Origin: Lepidostoma basale
Taxonomy: Eukaryota > Arthropoda > Insecta > Trichoptera > Lepidostomatidae
Length of the DNA: 64,000 nucleotides
NCBI GenBank assembly: GCA_022606425.2
Contig: JAHDVF020001325.1
Coordinates: 372,001 to 436,000, forward strand
Direction of reading: 5' to 3'
Shown: in pieces, positions 1 through 11,252 of the stretch
Layout: the number at the start of each line of letters is the position of its first letter
Numbering within the stretch: position 1 is the first letter of the stretch
Notes under the pieces: model-generated
Databases searched by the model: none
What the model saw: only the letters and a program-made list of their open reading frames with translations
Told to the model about the DNA's origin: nothing
Translations under genes and position numbers: made by a program

Positions 1-106
1 ACCTAGCAAACTGTTATTTACAAATGTTTTTCGAAAATAATAGGGAAACCCTGTAAATATTTTATTTAAAAATATGCAATGTTCGATGACTCAATTTATA
101 ATATAT

Positions 107-477
107 ACTAACTAACTATCACGCCGTTTCCCCGGAGGGGTAGACAGAGAGGATGGATGTTGTTCTATTCTGGCATAATTCTCGCGCCTCTTCTACATTC
201 ACGCAACGTGACATGCACGCTCGTCGATTGTTCCTACTTCGAACATGGTCACCTTTCAGTAATTTATTAATTTGGTCATGCCATGTATTCCTTGGCCTTC
301 CTCGACTTCTTTTCCTATTCACAATACTTGTATATATCGTTTTAACCATTCTTCCCTCATCCATTCGTTCCATATGTCAAAACCATCTTAGTGACCCTTT
401 TTTTAATTTTATTTAACACGCATTCATCCGCCTTACATTCCATTCTAACTTCATTATTAGATATTCTATCAATTTAT
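107..477 (-). mobile_element. RTE-type LINE 3' fragment
   Basis: Read on the minus strand this is the carboxy-terminal tail of a non-LTR reverse transcriptase. It carries the family's GRPRNTWHDQIN block, then the cysteine-rich RRACMSRC stretch, and ends SGETA-stop followed directly by TTAG repeats (107-119 on the plus strand). It is 5' truncated and frameshifted upstream. RTE clade is inferred from the very short 3' UTR with a microsatellite tail. Confidence 0.8.
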
Positions 478-534
478 ATATAATTATTATTTTAAAAAAA
501 ATTAAGAAAGAATGTAAACAAAAGTTCGTGTTAA

Positions 535-766
535 CTGCGTAAACAGAACTAGAAATAGATAAAGACTGAGGAAAATGTGGGATGATCAAATCAATAAAAT
601 ATTAAATTTCGTCCAAGTGAGGAGTCCGAGAAATCGATGTGCGTGAATGACATGACGTATGAAAGTTGAGGATTCGAGAGAAACATGTCTGGAAATAATA
701 ATAGCGTTGCGATCCATTATTTCTGCCTATACTTTCGGAGAGACAGCGATGTTGGTTAGTTAGTTT
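535..766 (+). mobile_element. RTE-type LINE 3' fragment
   Basis: Degenerate copy of the RTE tail: the 'gaggaaaatgtgggatgatc' block (570-589), then the cysteine-rich region, and a GTTAG tail at 755-766. The frame is broken several times. Confidence 0.7.
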
Positions 767-1180
767 ATTATTTTAAAAAAAATGCCTAAAACTGCTTCGA
801 AGAATATCGTTAAAAAAATGCTTAACGAGCTCCAATGCGTGTCTACCTCCCGAGGAAATATAAAATATCGTCCTACAACGAGACGCGTTACTCGGATAAT
901 GCCATGAGAGAATATTACTCGAGTACAATGTGGAGTTAGTAAAATACAATGAAAAAGTTTCACCGGGCCTAGGCGGGAGGAAGGGGGGATGGAGCGAGGG
1001 GAGGAGTGAGGGAGGCAGGTAGCTACCAAAGAGCGTACGGCGGCTAGGTGCTTGACTCGATCTAATTTAGTTTACGAAACGGTCCATACAAGTGCTGCCT
1101 TTGAAAATGAAATATAGAAAATGGCGTGGTTAGTTTTAGAAACATACGCGGCCGTGACATATACCATACATTAATAGCTA
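767..1180. other. Gap without recognised feature
   Basis: No element recognised. There is a short purine-rich run (970-1018) and a minus-strand open frame that matches nothing I know. Confidence 0.4.
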
Positions 1181-1184
1181 TAAA

Positions 1185-1690
1185 ATGAAATCACTATTCT
1201 GCAATGATAACGTAAACTTGAAACTCCGCCAGAGAATGATCAAATGCTATGTGTGGTCTGTTTTATTGTACGGGTGTGAAACTTGGACCCTGAAAGTTAA
1301 CTCAATGAACAGACTGGAAGCATTTAAAATGTGGCTCCATCGCCGAATGCTCAGAGTTCCCTGGACAGACATGGTTACCAATACCGAGGCGAGCTAGAGT
1401 CGACAGGGAACTCTTATCGACTATCAAGGTTCGAAAGATCTCACATCTGGGTCATATACTGCGTGGGGAAAAATACCAGCTTATCCAACTGATATTGGAG
1501 GGGAAAATTGAGGGACGCCGAGGGCCCGGTAGGAGACAAATGTCCTGGCTGCGAAACGTGAGGGAGTGGACCGGCATCCGAAGTGTGTAGGAGCTGTTCC
1601 GAGCAGCGCAGGACAGGGACAGGTTCGCCGATGTGATCGCCAACGTTGGGGGACCCGACAGGGCACTTGAAGAAGAAGTTCGAAGAAGAA
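1185..1690 (+). mobile_element. LINE carboxy-terminal tail (second LINE family)
   Basis: Open frame 1185-1394 reads through the motifs VWSVLLYGCETWTLK and NRLEAFKMWLHRRMLR-P-W, the tail after the reverse transcriptase fingers/palm in many insect LINEs. It then goes out of frame but remains recognisable: a GRRQMSWLRN-like block near 1530, an EWTGI-like block near 1567, and an RAAQDRDRFADVIANV-like stretch at about 1600-1645. It ends in an AAG-rich tail (about 1668-1692). This is a dead 5'-truncated copy, distinct from the TTAG-tailed family. Confidence 0.75.
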
Positions 1691-1729
1691 AAAACTAATT
1701 TAAATTAGGATCTTTTATCATTACAATTT

Positions 1730-1800
1730 TAAAACTTCTGTCTTCTAGAAGTTTTATTATATTTTAGACGGAATTATACGTATCCATCTGTCCAGCTAAA
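1730..1800 (-). mobile_element. PLE-like family E arm fragment
   Basis: Contains 'tctagaagttttattatatt', the arm sequence shared with the inverted pairs at 17605-17770, 31765-31985 and 49646-49855. The following 'atccatctgtccagcta' matches the spacer of the 17605 copy. No ribozyme-like core is present. Confidence 0.5.
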
Positions 1801-2115
1801 ATGTGGTTAGTTAGTTATAAAAATAAATAAATTAAAAAAAGAATTAAATTACTTTTTACGCAGAGGTCAAATATAATACAAAAAACCTTTAAGTACCGTT
1901 TGATTGCATTATTGTTCAAAACACCTTTAATTAATAACTCAACACTAACAAAAGAGATCCAGATATAGTTATTACATAATATTGATAAGGTAATCAGATT
2001 ATATAGAGGTGAACAAATGCAGCAGAGTTTATATCCAAGTGACCAAGATAATTAATTCTGTATGCATTACGTAAATGATAAGCTGTAGAATTAACTACGC
2101 AAATAATTAGTAAAA
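1801..2115. other. Gap without recognised feature
   Basis: AT-rich sequence; nothing recognised. Confidence 0.4.
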
Positions 2116-2123
2116 TTACATAT

Positions 2124-2605
2124 ATGTTAAATGGCGCACTAAAAGTCATTACTGCAAATAGAAATATATCCTCAGAAGCAAAGATGGCAGTACACAATGG
2201 AGTTCTCGTGCCAACCCTCATGTATGGAAGTGAAGCTTGGAGCTGGCAAAAGAAGGATGAAAGCAGAATAAACGCCGTAGAAATGAGCTCACTGAGAAGA
2301 ATGTGCGGGAAAACGTTGTATGATAGAATACCGAACGATGAAATAAGAAAGAAATGTAAGGCAGATGACTGCATCATGAATAAAATTAAAAAAGGATCCC
2401 CGAGATGGTTCGGACATATGGAACGAATGGATGAGAGTCGAATGGTTAAAAAGTTGTACACAAGCAGCGTGAGTGGGAAAAGAAGCCGAGGACGACCGAG
2501 GAAAACTTGGCATGACCAAATTAATCAATTACTAAAAGGCGGCCACATTCGAAGTCGGAACAATCGACGTGCGTGCATGGTAAGATGTATGGATGTAGAG
2601 GTAGT
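2124..2605 (+). mobile_element. RTE-type LINE, one of the better preserved ORF fragments
   Basis: A 164-codon open frame. In order: NGALKVI; AVHNGVLVPTLMYGSEAW (end of the reverse transcriptase domain and start of the C-terminal tail); RINAVEM-SLRRMCGKT; PRWFGHMERMDESRMVKK; RSRGRPRKTWHDQIN; and RRACMVRC. The usual SILSAYPSGETA ending and tail are missing, so it is truncated at both ends. It is a fragment only, since the full RT and endonuclease domains lie further upstream in intact elements. Confidence 0.85.
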
Positions 2606-2619
2606 ATCTCTAGGGTAGT

Positions 2620-2990
2620 AAAATATTTAATATCAATATATCATACTACCCAGAAGATGGAGACTGCAACGATCTCCGAAATGTCAATCAAATAGGATAC
2701 AGAGAGGATAAATCCAAAAAATCAAAGAACATGTTTCTACCAGCCGTGAAAATCTACGAATTTATTAAAATATTATGCAATCATTGCGAATTACGACTGT
2801 TTATCTATAAATATAAAAATGAATCTGTTAGTCTTCGATTTTCTCGAAAATTACTAAAACCGATTTCGCTGTTATTATTAGTCCCAGGAAGGCTTTGAGG
2901 TTTGTTTGAATGCAATCCAATATGTAAAACTGTTGCTATTACGTTTTAAAATACGTATTAAAAAAAAAAAACTGTCAAAATGTATTGACT
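2620..2990. other. Gap without recognised feature
   Basis: AT-rich with an A run at 2961-2970. No gene or known element seen. Confidence 0.4.
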
Positions 2991-2993
2991 TAG

Positions 2994-3062
2994 CCCATAG
3001 ATATACCTACCACTCTTGTAAGTAATAAATTTACTTACAAGAGTGGTAGGTATATCTATGGG
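2994..3062. repeat. Perfect 32-bp inverted repeat with 5-nt loop
   Basis: Arms 2994-3025 and 3031-3062 are exact reverse complements with loop 'taaat' (3026-3030). It lies just after an A-rich run. No terminator-like context is expected in a eukaryote; it is probably a young foldback remnant. Confidence 0.85.
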
Positions 3063-3099
3063 GAAAATAGGTACTTTTTATGAAAGACATGATCGCCGT

Positions 3100-3230
3100 G
3101 CTAGGGCATTATCAAATTAGCATTTGACAATGCCAAATCAAGGTGAAATATGTCATTTATTTGTTATATGATAAAACTTCTAGAAAATTGACGTTTTCCT
3201 CAATAAAAATTATTACGTTGTCTTTGAACA
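3100..3230 (+). mobile_element. PLE-like family E fragment with degenerate hammerhead-like core
   Basis: TTGACAA at 3124, a weak stem II, then GTGAAATATGTC ending at 3153, followed by the family E arm ('gataaaacttctagaaaa'). Core residues are altered, so it should be inactive. Confidence 0.5.
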
Positions 3231-3759
3231 TAGACGTGTCTCTTACTATTACCTAGACAATAAACTGTATTTTATAATAGATAAATATTATCATATTCCT
3301 TACATGTAACTAATAGGCATGCGCATACCGCATATTCCACATGACGGCTCAATTTAAATACTTAACATGGACAGATTAGCATTGAACAAAGCGCCTGCAG
3401 TTTATTTAGGGCGCCTTCTGTTCGATACTGCACACAAAGGGCCGTGCCTGTTCATTAATGAATCATAATTAGCCAATTAAAATTTCAAAGTGTTGCCAGC
3501 GGAATTATTATCGCCTGCATTATCATGCGCGGGTACCTACCTGATCAGTATGCGGTGCAATTTTCGCCGATACGTGGCGCGTAATTAAAAACAGAACAAC
3601 AGATAGAGACCATGCACTCAATCGATTTTTTTATAGGCATACCTTTTTTTATCGTCTCGACTATTTTGTTTTTATTTTAAATTCCACATACTCAAAGGCC
3701 AGATGGAGTTACAAAAACGACAAAGTAAAATTTATCAATGTTACTTTTTGTTTCTTGAA
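3231..3759. other. Gap without recognised feature
   Basis: AT-rich; no open frame or repeat that I recognise. Confidence 0.4.
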
Positions 3760-3870
3760 AAATGATGTTAAACTCCACATTAAATAATTAATACTTCTAA
3801 TATGTCTGCATTTTAGAAGCAATATTCCAATTTATGAGAATGACATCTTTCGCCTTTCTAAAGCATTTTT
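3760..3870 (-). mobile_element. PLE-like family E fragment
   Basis: Antisense family E arm ('aactccacattaaataatta' at about 3772) followed by 'gacatctttcgcctttctaa', the reverse complement of a decayed GAAAC plus stem II. Confidence 0.5.
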
Positions 3871-3899
3871 AATTGTTTTATCACATTTATATAATGTTA

Positions 3900-4318
3900 T
3901 GAGAAAAGATGAGGTCCCTAAGACGTATATGTGGTAGAACGATATACGGCAGAATCTTAAATGCTGAAATAAGAAAGGAATGTAGAGCGGAAGAAGGTAT
4001 TATAAACAAAATTATGAAAGGATCGCTGCGTTGGTTCGGACATTCGGAGAAAGAATGGTTAAGAAAGTATACGTTAATGATGTAAATGGAGTACGGAGTC
4101 GAGGCAGACCGAGGAAAACATAGCATGACCAAATTAATCAAATTTTAAAGGTTGGTCATGTTAGAAGTCGGAAGTATCGACGTGCGTGTATGACTCGCTA
4201 TATGAATGTGGAGGAAGCTAGAGAGGTGTGCCAGTATAGAGTAGTGTGTCAGTCCATTCTCTCTGCCTACCCCTACGTGGAAACGACGCGATAGTTTGTT
4301 GTTGTTGTTGTTGTATAA
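3900..4318 (+). mobile_element. RTE-type LINE fragment with (GTT)n tail
   Basis: Diverged copy from the RSLRR-CG block through GSLRWFGH, GRPRKT-HDQIN and the cysteine-rich tail. It ends in GTT repeats (about 4293-4314) instead of GTTA, marking a second subfamily. Confidence 0.8.
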
Positions 4319-4730
4319 TGTTATGTATGGAAGCGAATGGCAAAAGAAGGATGAAAGTAGAATAAATGCAGTAGAAATGAGATCTGCGTACGATAGAGTA
4401 TTGAATGAAAATATAAGAAGTGAATGCGGTGCGTATGATGGTGTTATTAACAAACGATGGTTTGGACACATGGAATGAATGAAGAAATAATGGTAAAAAA
4501 ATTATATGTTAACAATGTAAATGGAACTAGAAATAGAGGAACACAGAGGAAAACGTGGCACGATCAAATAAATCAAATATTGAATGTCGGCCACGTGAGG
4601 AGTCAGAGAAAACGACGCGCGTGCATGTCACGATGTATGTATGAAACGAGAGAAATACGTCAGGAAAGAAAGTGTGACAGTCCATTCTTTCTGCCTACCC
4701 CTTCGGAGAGACGGCGTGATGGTTAGTTAT
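4319..4730 (+). mobile_element. RTE-type LINE fragment with GTTA tail
   Basis: Abuts the preceding copy in the same orientation. The frame at 4457-4726 reads GT-NRGTQRKTWHDQINQILNVG and RRACMSRC and ends near 'ggcgtgatggttagtta'. Two independent insertions lie tail to head. Confidence 0.8.
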
Positions 4731-5356
4731 AATGTTGATTATTGAAATTTCATGAATTTCCTTTAAAATCTTTATTTACACTGAATTGTTTTATATGATG
4801 GCACATCTTTCAAATTTAAAACACAGTTACTAAAAAATACGACATGTTATTCGTATAACAGCCACAGTTTTTATGCTCCAAATTACCACACGGTAGCAGT
4901 TCAAATCTCTCTTATATCGCAAATGATTCATCACTTTTCGACTAGTTGGTATCCGGAGTGGATCTTTTTAGATATAGCTATAGCTTTTTTTGAACATTAA
5001 TGACGAGAACAATATACCCATTGTTTTCACATAATTGTATTAATATTAATTTGATCTAGGATATAAACATAAAAAAAATAAAGAAACAAAAATATTTTTG
5101 ATGTTGATTCACAAATCATGTTACAATGCAAATTTTAACGCATGCATAATGAATACACGATCAAGCAAAATGATCCCACTCATTAAAAAGCATCGTTTCA
5201 GGCGCAGGCCGCGGCGATGCGTGCCCGTTTTGTCTGTTTACCTGTTGAATCGGTGGAAGGCCGCTAGCCGGCAGACTTGTTGCCGTCCGGCCGAGGCGCA
5301 GCAGACATAGCGGCGCGGCGCTGAGACACGCCAGGACGTAAAAATGTACGTATTCA
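4731..5356. other. Gap; GC-rich patch at 5195-5340
   Basis: Mostly AT-rich, then a CpG-rich patch (about 5195-5340). Open frames run through the patch on both strands but match no protein I recognise. It could be a CpG-rich unique segment. Confidence 0.4.
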
Positions 5357-5619
5357 TAGGCGGGCCACACTGTGATAAACAAGCTGGTTTGAAACCAAAA
5401 TTTGTATACTGAATGTTATTACTCAAACTTAAACCATGTTCTAGACGTAGTAAAAACGTCGATTTTAGTAAACCATGAGTTAAACCGCGGATGTTTCTGC
5501 ATACGGTTATCCTTTCAACAAACATGGTACGTTTATCTCTCTTCCTCGCATTATTTTACCCGGCGTAGAATGAGATAGAAGCCCTATACAACCGATGTTT
5601 ATCACAGTGTGGCCCGCCT
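5357..5619. mobile_element. Short TIR element (MITE)
   Basis: Perfect 24-bp terminal inverted repeats at 5358-5381 and 5596-5619 (ends AGGCGGGCCACACTGTGA...). TTCA at 5353-5356 and 5620-5623 is a possible target duplication. No transposase is encoded. Confidence 0.8.
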
Positions 5620-5670
5620 TTCAGAGTGAACTTGCATTTTATTTATTTCCATGTCATAATAATGTTAAAG

Positions 5671-5818
5671 AATATATTTTCATTCAATATTTGATTTATT
5701 TGATCGTGCCACGGTTTTCTCGGTCTTCCTCTATTTCTGGTTCCATTTACATCGTTAGCATATAATTTTTTTACAATTTTTTCTTCATTCATTCTTTCCA
5801 TATGTCCAAAGCAAAGTG
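5671..5818 (-). mobile_element. RTE-type LINE internal fragment
   Basis: Reverse complement carries the HM-RM-EE block and the GRPRKPWHDQINQI-like block. No 3' tail. Confidence 0.65.
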
Positions 5819-5829
5819 TGAGTATATAT

Positions 5830-6390
5830 TATATTTTAATGTACAAATAAAAGTACCGAATATGTATGTAAATATTCTTGTCGATTGGCTATGAAAATAC
5901 CTAAGCAACAACGGATATCTATAAACAATTTAATGTGACAATGAAAAAAAAAACTCCAAAGTTCGCCCTTGTCGTGAAAAAGACATAACATTGTTGTTTT
6001 TTTTATTATTATTGTTTTCACGTGTCTAGTTTCTGTGTTGGTTTTTTATGTACCACGAACAAAGAAAAAAAACACCGTTACAACAGTGTGTCGGCTATCA
6101 AACACATCAGCAAAAAGTACGGGAAAATTCGTTTTTAAACGATACCTTTAAAGGTTCGTAAGCGCAGAAGGTCACCCAGAAGGTACCGTTACCTACGAAC
6201 GATTATCACAGTTTGAACAATGTCTGAAAAAAATATGAATAATTTGAGGAGTCAGCGCAATCTCCGAATAGAATAAGTAACACGGATCTACCCACGATTC
6301 CAAAACACATATTGATCCCAACCATGAAAATCTACGCAATTATTGTTTAACTGGTCTTCCATTAGTTCGATAGTTCGATGTGTGGTGCTA
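5830..6390. other. Gap without recognised feature
   Basis: AT-rich with homopolymer A and T runs (5943-5952, 5998-6005). No gene recognised. Confidence 0.4.
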
Positions 6391-6394
6391 ATCG

Positions 6395-7200
6395 TCTTAT
6401 TCTACAGTATGGAAACATAAACCTTGACAAAAGCTATCATCAAAAAGCTGGATGCCTTTGAAATGTGGATATATCATAGAATATTTAAAATATTAGATGA
6501 GGTCCCTAGGACGTATGTGTAGTAGAACGATATACGACAGAATCTCAAATGCTGATATAAGAAAGGAATGTAGAAGAAGGTATTATGAACAAAATCATGA
6601 AAGGATCGCTGCGTCGGTTCGGTCATATGGATCGCATGGATGGAGAAAGAATGGTTAAGAAAGTATACGTTAATGATGATAAATGGAGTACGGAGTCGAG
6701 GCAGACCGAGGAAAACATGGCATGACCAAATTAATCAAATTTTAAAGGTTGGTCGTGTTAGAAGTCGGAAGAATTGACGTGCGTGTATGACTCGATGTAT
6801 GAATGTGGAGGAATCTAGAGAGGTGTGCCAGGATAGAGTAGTGTGTTGGTCCATTCTCTCTACCTACTCCTACGGGGAAACGGCTTGATGGTTTGTTGTT
6901 GTTGTCATGGATAGAAAGAGTCATAAACTGGGAAGTACTGCAGCAAATGTAGAAAAATAAATTGTCAAGACCATAAAGCGCAGAAAACCGGAATACTTCT
7001 GGCACATTATGAGTAATGATAAATAAGTGCTGCAATTCATTGAAATGAAAAATTAACAGAAACGAAGTGTTGGGAGAAAAAGAAAATCCTGGCTAGAAAG
7101 CCTTCGAGAATGGTTCAGTTGCAGCAAAACATCCCTGTTTAGAAGGGTACAAATAGCCATGATGTTGTTCGACCTCCGATAGGAGAGGAAAAAGAAGAAG
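6395..7200 (+). mobile_element. Second-family LINE tail, split by an RTE insertion
   Basis: The left part (to about 6494) reads KKLDAFEMWIYHRIFKI. The right part (from about 6906) resumes with W-ERVINWEVLQQM and ends in a GRKRKSWLESLREW-like block and an AAG-rich tail near 7190. The reading continues across the inserted RTE copy, so this LINE was in place first. Confidence 0.7.
6495..6905 (+). mobile_element. RTE-type LINE with (GTT)n tail nested in another LINE
   Basis: Begins at the EVPRTYV-R region and runs through 'gcagaccgaggaaaacatgg' (6702-6721) and the cysteine-rich tail to GTT repeats at about 6892-6904. 5' truncated; no convincing target duplication was found. Confidence 0.8.
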
Positions 7201-8220
7201 GGCTTCCATTAATGCAGGTTCGGCTGCTAAAAAAGTTGGACAAAGACCCTGAATCCTAGTTCGCCCTCTTTCGGAGTTGTCTTATATCAAGAAGTCTGGA
7301 CCACACATCTTGCTCCCTCATAAATCGACCTGTTCAAACAGCCAAACCAATCCTGAAGACAAATATCAATTCTTAACCGGTGCCGCAAGAGAAGAGAACA
7401 TTGAACGGGTTTAATATCAGCTCTACGGAATTGGTGTGTCTTCGGAGAATCTGCTTAAGTGTGTTTCATATATTATATTACAGCACTGTTGAAGGTACGA
7501 AACGTCGTACATATACAATAGGTATAACCACTAAAATTTCTACTTCAGTATTTTAAAGTAACATACAATGTACAATACATCAAGTAGAAAAAATCGCATT
7601 TTTCTATTCTATAGTGTTTAGACGTTCAAGACACATTAATGTCTCGAATTTCCTCTACTAGAGAAGTAAGCGATATCTAGGGGAAGTGCTATATAATTTA
7701 AAATACATTTAGATAGACAGGAAATTTGATGTTAGCGCGTAGGAAAAAAAATAGCTAACAAATAACGAAAAATGTAATGCGTTAAATCCATACGAAATAT
7801 AATACTTTCGATACATAACTTATATTTTTTTTAAAACGTTAAAGCGTAAATTATTTTTAAAGATAAAAGGTGTTTTTTTTTCTTCTTTTTTTTACTGATA
7901 ACATATTTACAATGTTTGCTTTTAACTTTGGAGGTTTGTTTTCATAACATATATTCTTCACCTATGTTATCCCATCAATTTTGTCAACGAAAATGATAGT
8001 ACACCTATTCATTTATATACATGTGTATTTCATTAATGAAATTATAATAGTATGAATATATATTTTTAAAGGTCGAATAAATGTAAAGGGATTCATATAA
8101 ACAAGATAATTCATTATATATCTACCATGAAGTGCTATTCAAATATTAGATTTGAATTATTCTTTTTCTCTCTGTGACAGATTCATGTCAGGTTCCTCCG
8201 ACTATGACTATCACTTCAGA
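7201..8220. other. Gap without recognised feature
   Basis: Low-complexity AT-rich sequence with T runs at 7872-7893. No coding signal. Confidence 0.4.
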
Positions 8221-8224
8221 GTAA

Positions 8225-8705
8225 TTGAATGCTTGAAGTAAAATAGGCACTGAGTTCATTCATCATTTCTCGACGCTACATCCCGGTGTGGGACTTGACC
8301 TCCTCCACAACGGTCCTCCGCTGACTTCTGTCCCTGGCCATCTCTACCCGTTCCCCAGCTACTTCCATTTTCTCCCAATCTTCTACCACGCAATCCGACC
8401 TCGGTCTGCCTCATGTTCTCTTTTCGCGGGGCACCCATCTGGATATAATTTGTGGTGTTCTACCCTCTGGCATTCTTTCGACATGGCCAGCCCACCGTAG
8501 GCGTTGAGACAACAGAATCTCACTACTGTTTCCTGGTTAATCAGTTCTTCAAGTTCAAGTTTTTCTTTGATTCTGTAAGTCCCATCCTCCAGCGTTGGTC
8601 CAAAAATATTTCTCTGTATTTTCCTCTCAAAAACTGCTAGCCTGCCTTCCTCTCTCTGCGTTAGAGACCATGTCTCACAGCCGTAGGTGACTACCGGTTT
8701 TATGA
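8225..8705 (-). mobile_element. LINE carboxy-terminal tail (third LINE family)
   Basis: On the minus strand: a VVTYGCETWSLTQREE-like motif near 8690, then FERKIQRNIFGP and the terminal W-K--GNG---GTEVS block. Frames shift repeatedly. This is the typical post-RT tail of an insect LINE. Confidence 0.65.
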
Positions 8706-8707
8706 AA

Positions 8708-9465
8708 GTCTAACTAACTAACTAACTAACCATCACGCCGTCTCCCCGAAAGGGTAGGCAGAAAGAATGGACTGTCACACATTTACTGATGCGGCACTCC
8801 ATCCTTCTCTTTTCGCCCCGCGGAAGACGCGGTGTGATGGGTTGCGAACCTCATCGCTACCAATAGGCATCTCCCGCGCACACTTCGATTGTCCGACACC
8901 CACAAAATAAATCTAAAACAAATAATATAAAATACAATGATATAAAAAAAAATAACAAAATAATAATAATTTAACACAAAATGTTCTTTTTAGATGGTGC
9001 ACATATTGTCTATTTAATTTATGTTCCACGAATCCACCGTTTTATTTTATTTTTTATTTAGCACATAATGTAATAACACATAATGTTTTTTTTCCATGTT
9101 GCACATGTTGACATGGACGATCCGGACTTTTGTGTTTATTTAATTTATGTTACACGTATCCACCTTTTTTAAATTAGCTGTAATTAGGCACTTAACCAGC
9201 AAGAACTTTAAAGTAATATTGAAGAAATTATTCAAATTGTCATTGGAACAAATGAAAATTTTATTTTTACACCTGTCAAAATTCTTTATAAAAACGATAA
9301 AACTAATATAATTTTAACAGCAAAACAGTACAAACGTATTACGTGTCACAATTAACTATTTTAAAGTGCGGCAACAGTTAAATTTACCAAACAATTCACT
9401 TATACAAGAAATATCTCCAAATTTACAGGAGCACCGCACCACATGAACCAAACCAAATTTTCAAA
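8708..9465 (-). mobile_element. RTE-tailed chimeric element, longest copy
   Basis: On the minus strand the last ~80 bp (8712-8790) are the RTE ending: KVWQSILSAYPFGETA-like codons, TGA and GTTA repeats. Upstream is unrelated sequence shared with 44583-44885, 45627-46205 and 54586-54805: a GC-rich block around 8810-8890 (cgcggg, gaggttcgcaaccc) and AT-rich sequence extending to about 9465. The RTE end and the upstream block share one open frame in some copies (8783-8977 here). It could be a non-autonomous element that uses the RTE machinery, or a LINE that recombined with RTE. Confidence 0.7.
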
Positions 9466-9660
9466 ATCAGAATATGAAAGTCTTATATATAAAAAGCTAT
9501 TATAGGAACAAAGTAGAAGAAAAAAAAACTATGTATCCTGTTTCGTTTAACATTACAAATAGAACGAAACTGCATATTTTTTGGCAATTTTACTTCAACC
9601 ATTCAATTGATTCCTCTTCATGATGATGACTTGGGGAATAATATCCAGTTTTTAGTTGAT
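9466..9660. repeat. Partial TIR element related to 39687-39828
   Basis: Ends in 'ggcaattttacttcaacc' (about 9583-9600), the same terminus as the MITE at 39687-39828. A partner terminus occurs at about 8229-8250 (gcttgaagtaaaataggcac), so the intervening LINE and chimeric element may have inserted into it. Confidence 0.45.
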
Positions 9661-9666
9661 ATAATA

Positions 9667-9822
9667 TATTATTGTAACACCTGATGATGTCATCATAGGT
9701 TAACGAAACAGCTGTCGCGTAAAATAAAATACAATTACGATACATAAAACAAGTTTTTTTAATTTAACAGTTTAAAATGTTAAAGTACCTATCATAGTGT
9801 TTCGGTCAAAACAATTGACTTT
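9667..9822 (+). mobile_element. PLE-like family A element
   Basis: Hammerhead-like motif followed by the family A body ('aatacaattacgatacataa', then 'gtgtttcggtcaaaacaatt'), shared with 30355-30720, 43672-43770, 52610-52770 and 60264-60540. Confidence 0.65.
9681..9716 (+). ncRNA. Hammerhead-ribozyme-like motif, family A
   Basis: CTGATGA at 9681-9687, a stem-II hairpin with mismatches, GAAAC, the palindromic stem III ACAGCTGT and the cleavage triplet GTC ending at 9716. Core residues are present, but stem II is weakened and stem I is short. Confidence 0.6.
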
Positions 9823-9839
9823 CTTTCTATGTGTCAACA

Positions 9840-10565
9840 TCATTTTAATTACCCTTTATATGTATTGTGACTTTTGCCCTGCATCGATTTTAAGCGCATA
9901 TTATATCTGGATACTCAGAGTCTAATACCATTGATAAAATACGAGTATAGAATCGTAAAGTGAGTTTTAACACGTATCACACCGTGGCAGTCATATGATG
10001 ATAGTTGATATCAGACAGTTGAATTAAAGTAGAGGTCCTCAAACGCCGTAAGTCACGCGTTAACGGAGTTTTAATAATATAATACGGTTAAGTGAAAATG
10101 GCTTTTTACACCGGAATCCTGAAAAGTACAGTGGCAGTCAAGCCTGAAAAGTACAGACGCATGAGAGTGCAAGAATTACGAAAGCCAGAATAAAAGCACA
10201 AGTTATACGTTTGTCTATATACGCTACAGAGCACAATCGGTGCAGAGTGCACTCTGCACTCTGCATCGTGGAGGGAGACTGCGGAACCCAAACAAGATGC
10301 AATTACACCGGCTGTGACATAATTGAACAATTAGAGCGGCCGCCTGACGCCCGTAATGAGTCGCCCGCGCCGGGAGACAATCTGCGGCCGAAACACATCG
10401 GTCCATTCGCACGTACCGTAATCATACCCCGACAGATGCTGCAATATAATATAATGTGCCGTGTTCTCAAATTATATATCAATAATATATATTGGAAGAA
10501 AAAAATACACGTAGAATAAATAAAGTAAGGCCAATTATAATACATGCTACCACAAATAAAAATAA
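9840..10565. other. Gap without recognised feature
   Basis: Includes a moderately GC-rich part (10200-10430) with overlapping open frames on both strands and no recognisable domain. 'tgcagagtgcactctgca' (10240-10257) is a short perfect palindrome. Confidence 0.4.
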
Positions 10566-10568
10566 TAG

Positions 10569-10935
10569 TTAACTAATCATCACGCCGTTTCGCACGTAGG
10601 CAGAGAGGATGGATCGCAACATTGTTCTATCCTGACATAACTCTCGCGCCTCTTCTACATTCACACATCGTGACATGCACGCTCGTCGATAGTTCCTACT
10701 TCGAACATGGCCGCCTTTCAGTAATTGATTCATTTGGTCCTGCCATGTCTTCCTTGGCCTTCCTCGAGTTCTTTTTTTTCATTCACACTACTTTTATATA
10801 TCTTTTTAACCATTCTTCCCTCATCCATTCGTTTCATATGTCTAAACCATCTTAGTGACCCTTTCTTGATTTTATTTATCATGCATTCATCCGCTTTACA
10901 TTCCTTTCGAACTTCATCATTAGACGTTATTCTTG
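10569..10935 (-). mobile_element. RTE-type LINE 3' fragment
   Basis: Minus-strand tail: TTAG remnant at 10569, GETA region, cysteine-rich region, RGRPRKTWQDQMNQ-like block and HM-RMDE block, ending near 10935. Close relative of 107-477. Confidence 0.8.
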
Positions 10936-10962
10936 CAAAGAGGCGATATATAAAAATAAAAA
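10936..10962. repeat. Terminus matching the MITE at 54238-54488
   Basis: 'cgttattcttgcaaagaggcg' matches the reverse complement of the left end of the MITE nested in the RTE copy near 54.2 kb. A single end only. Confidence 0.45.
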
Positions 10963-11029
10963 AACATTATAATAAATATTTTTAGTTGAAATTTCTTGGA
11001 AGAAGTTCATTTTAAAAAATGAAAACAAA

Positions 11030-11130
11030 AAAATAATTATACAAAATTTCTATATATATTTACTCAGCTTCCACTTGTGTTTAACGTTGACCGGTTTCGG
11101 CAGCTTGCTGCCATCTTCTGGTAGAACACT
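11030..11130 (-). mobile_element. PLE-like family B piece
   Basis: Antisense family B body ('cttccacttgtgtttaacg') ending in the ribozyme-like motif at 11089-11120. The same body recurs at 53200-53290. Confidence 0.6.
11089..11120 (-). ncRNA. Hammerhead-like motif, family B (degenerate core)
   Basis: Reverse complement: CAGAAGA (U4 replaced by A), stem II GGCAGCAAGCTGCC, GAAAC, palindromic stem III ACCGGT, then C. Stem II is perfect, but the U4 change should reduce or abolish cleavage. Confidence 0.55.
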
Positions 11131-11252
11131 ACACGTTTACTACACTACACTTCTACACAAGATAAATAATAATATAACAAAATAATTTGTATAATTTTTT
11201 TTTGTTTTCATTATTTAAAACAATATTATATTAAATAATGCGATAATAACAC

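Noticed and set aside
107..119. TTAG repeats as insect telomeric DNA
   Set aside because: The unit is the 4-mer TTAG, not the insect telomere 5-mer TTAGG, and it always follows the RTE stop codon.
8812..8880. Pol III-type SINE head in the chimeric element
   Set aside because: 'gaggttcgcaaccc' resembles a B box only weakly and no A box lies at the right distance, so I did not call it a SINE.
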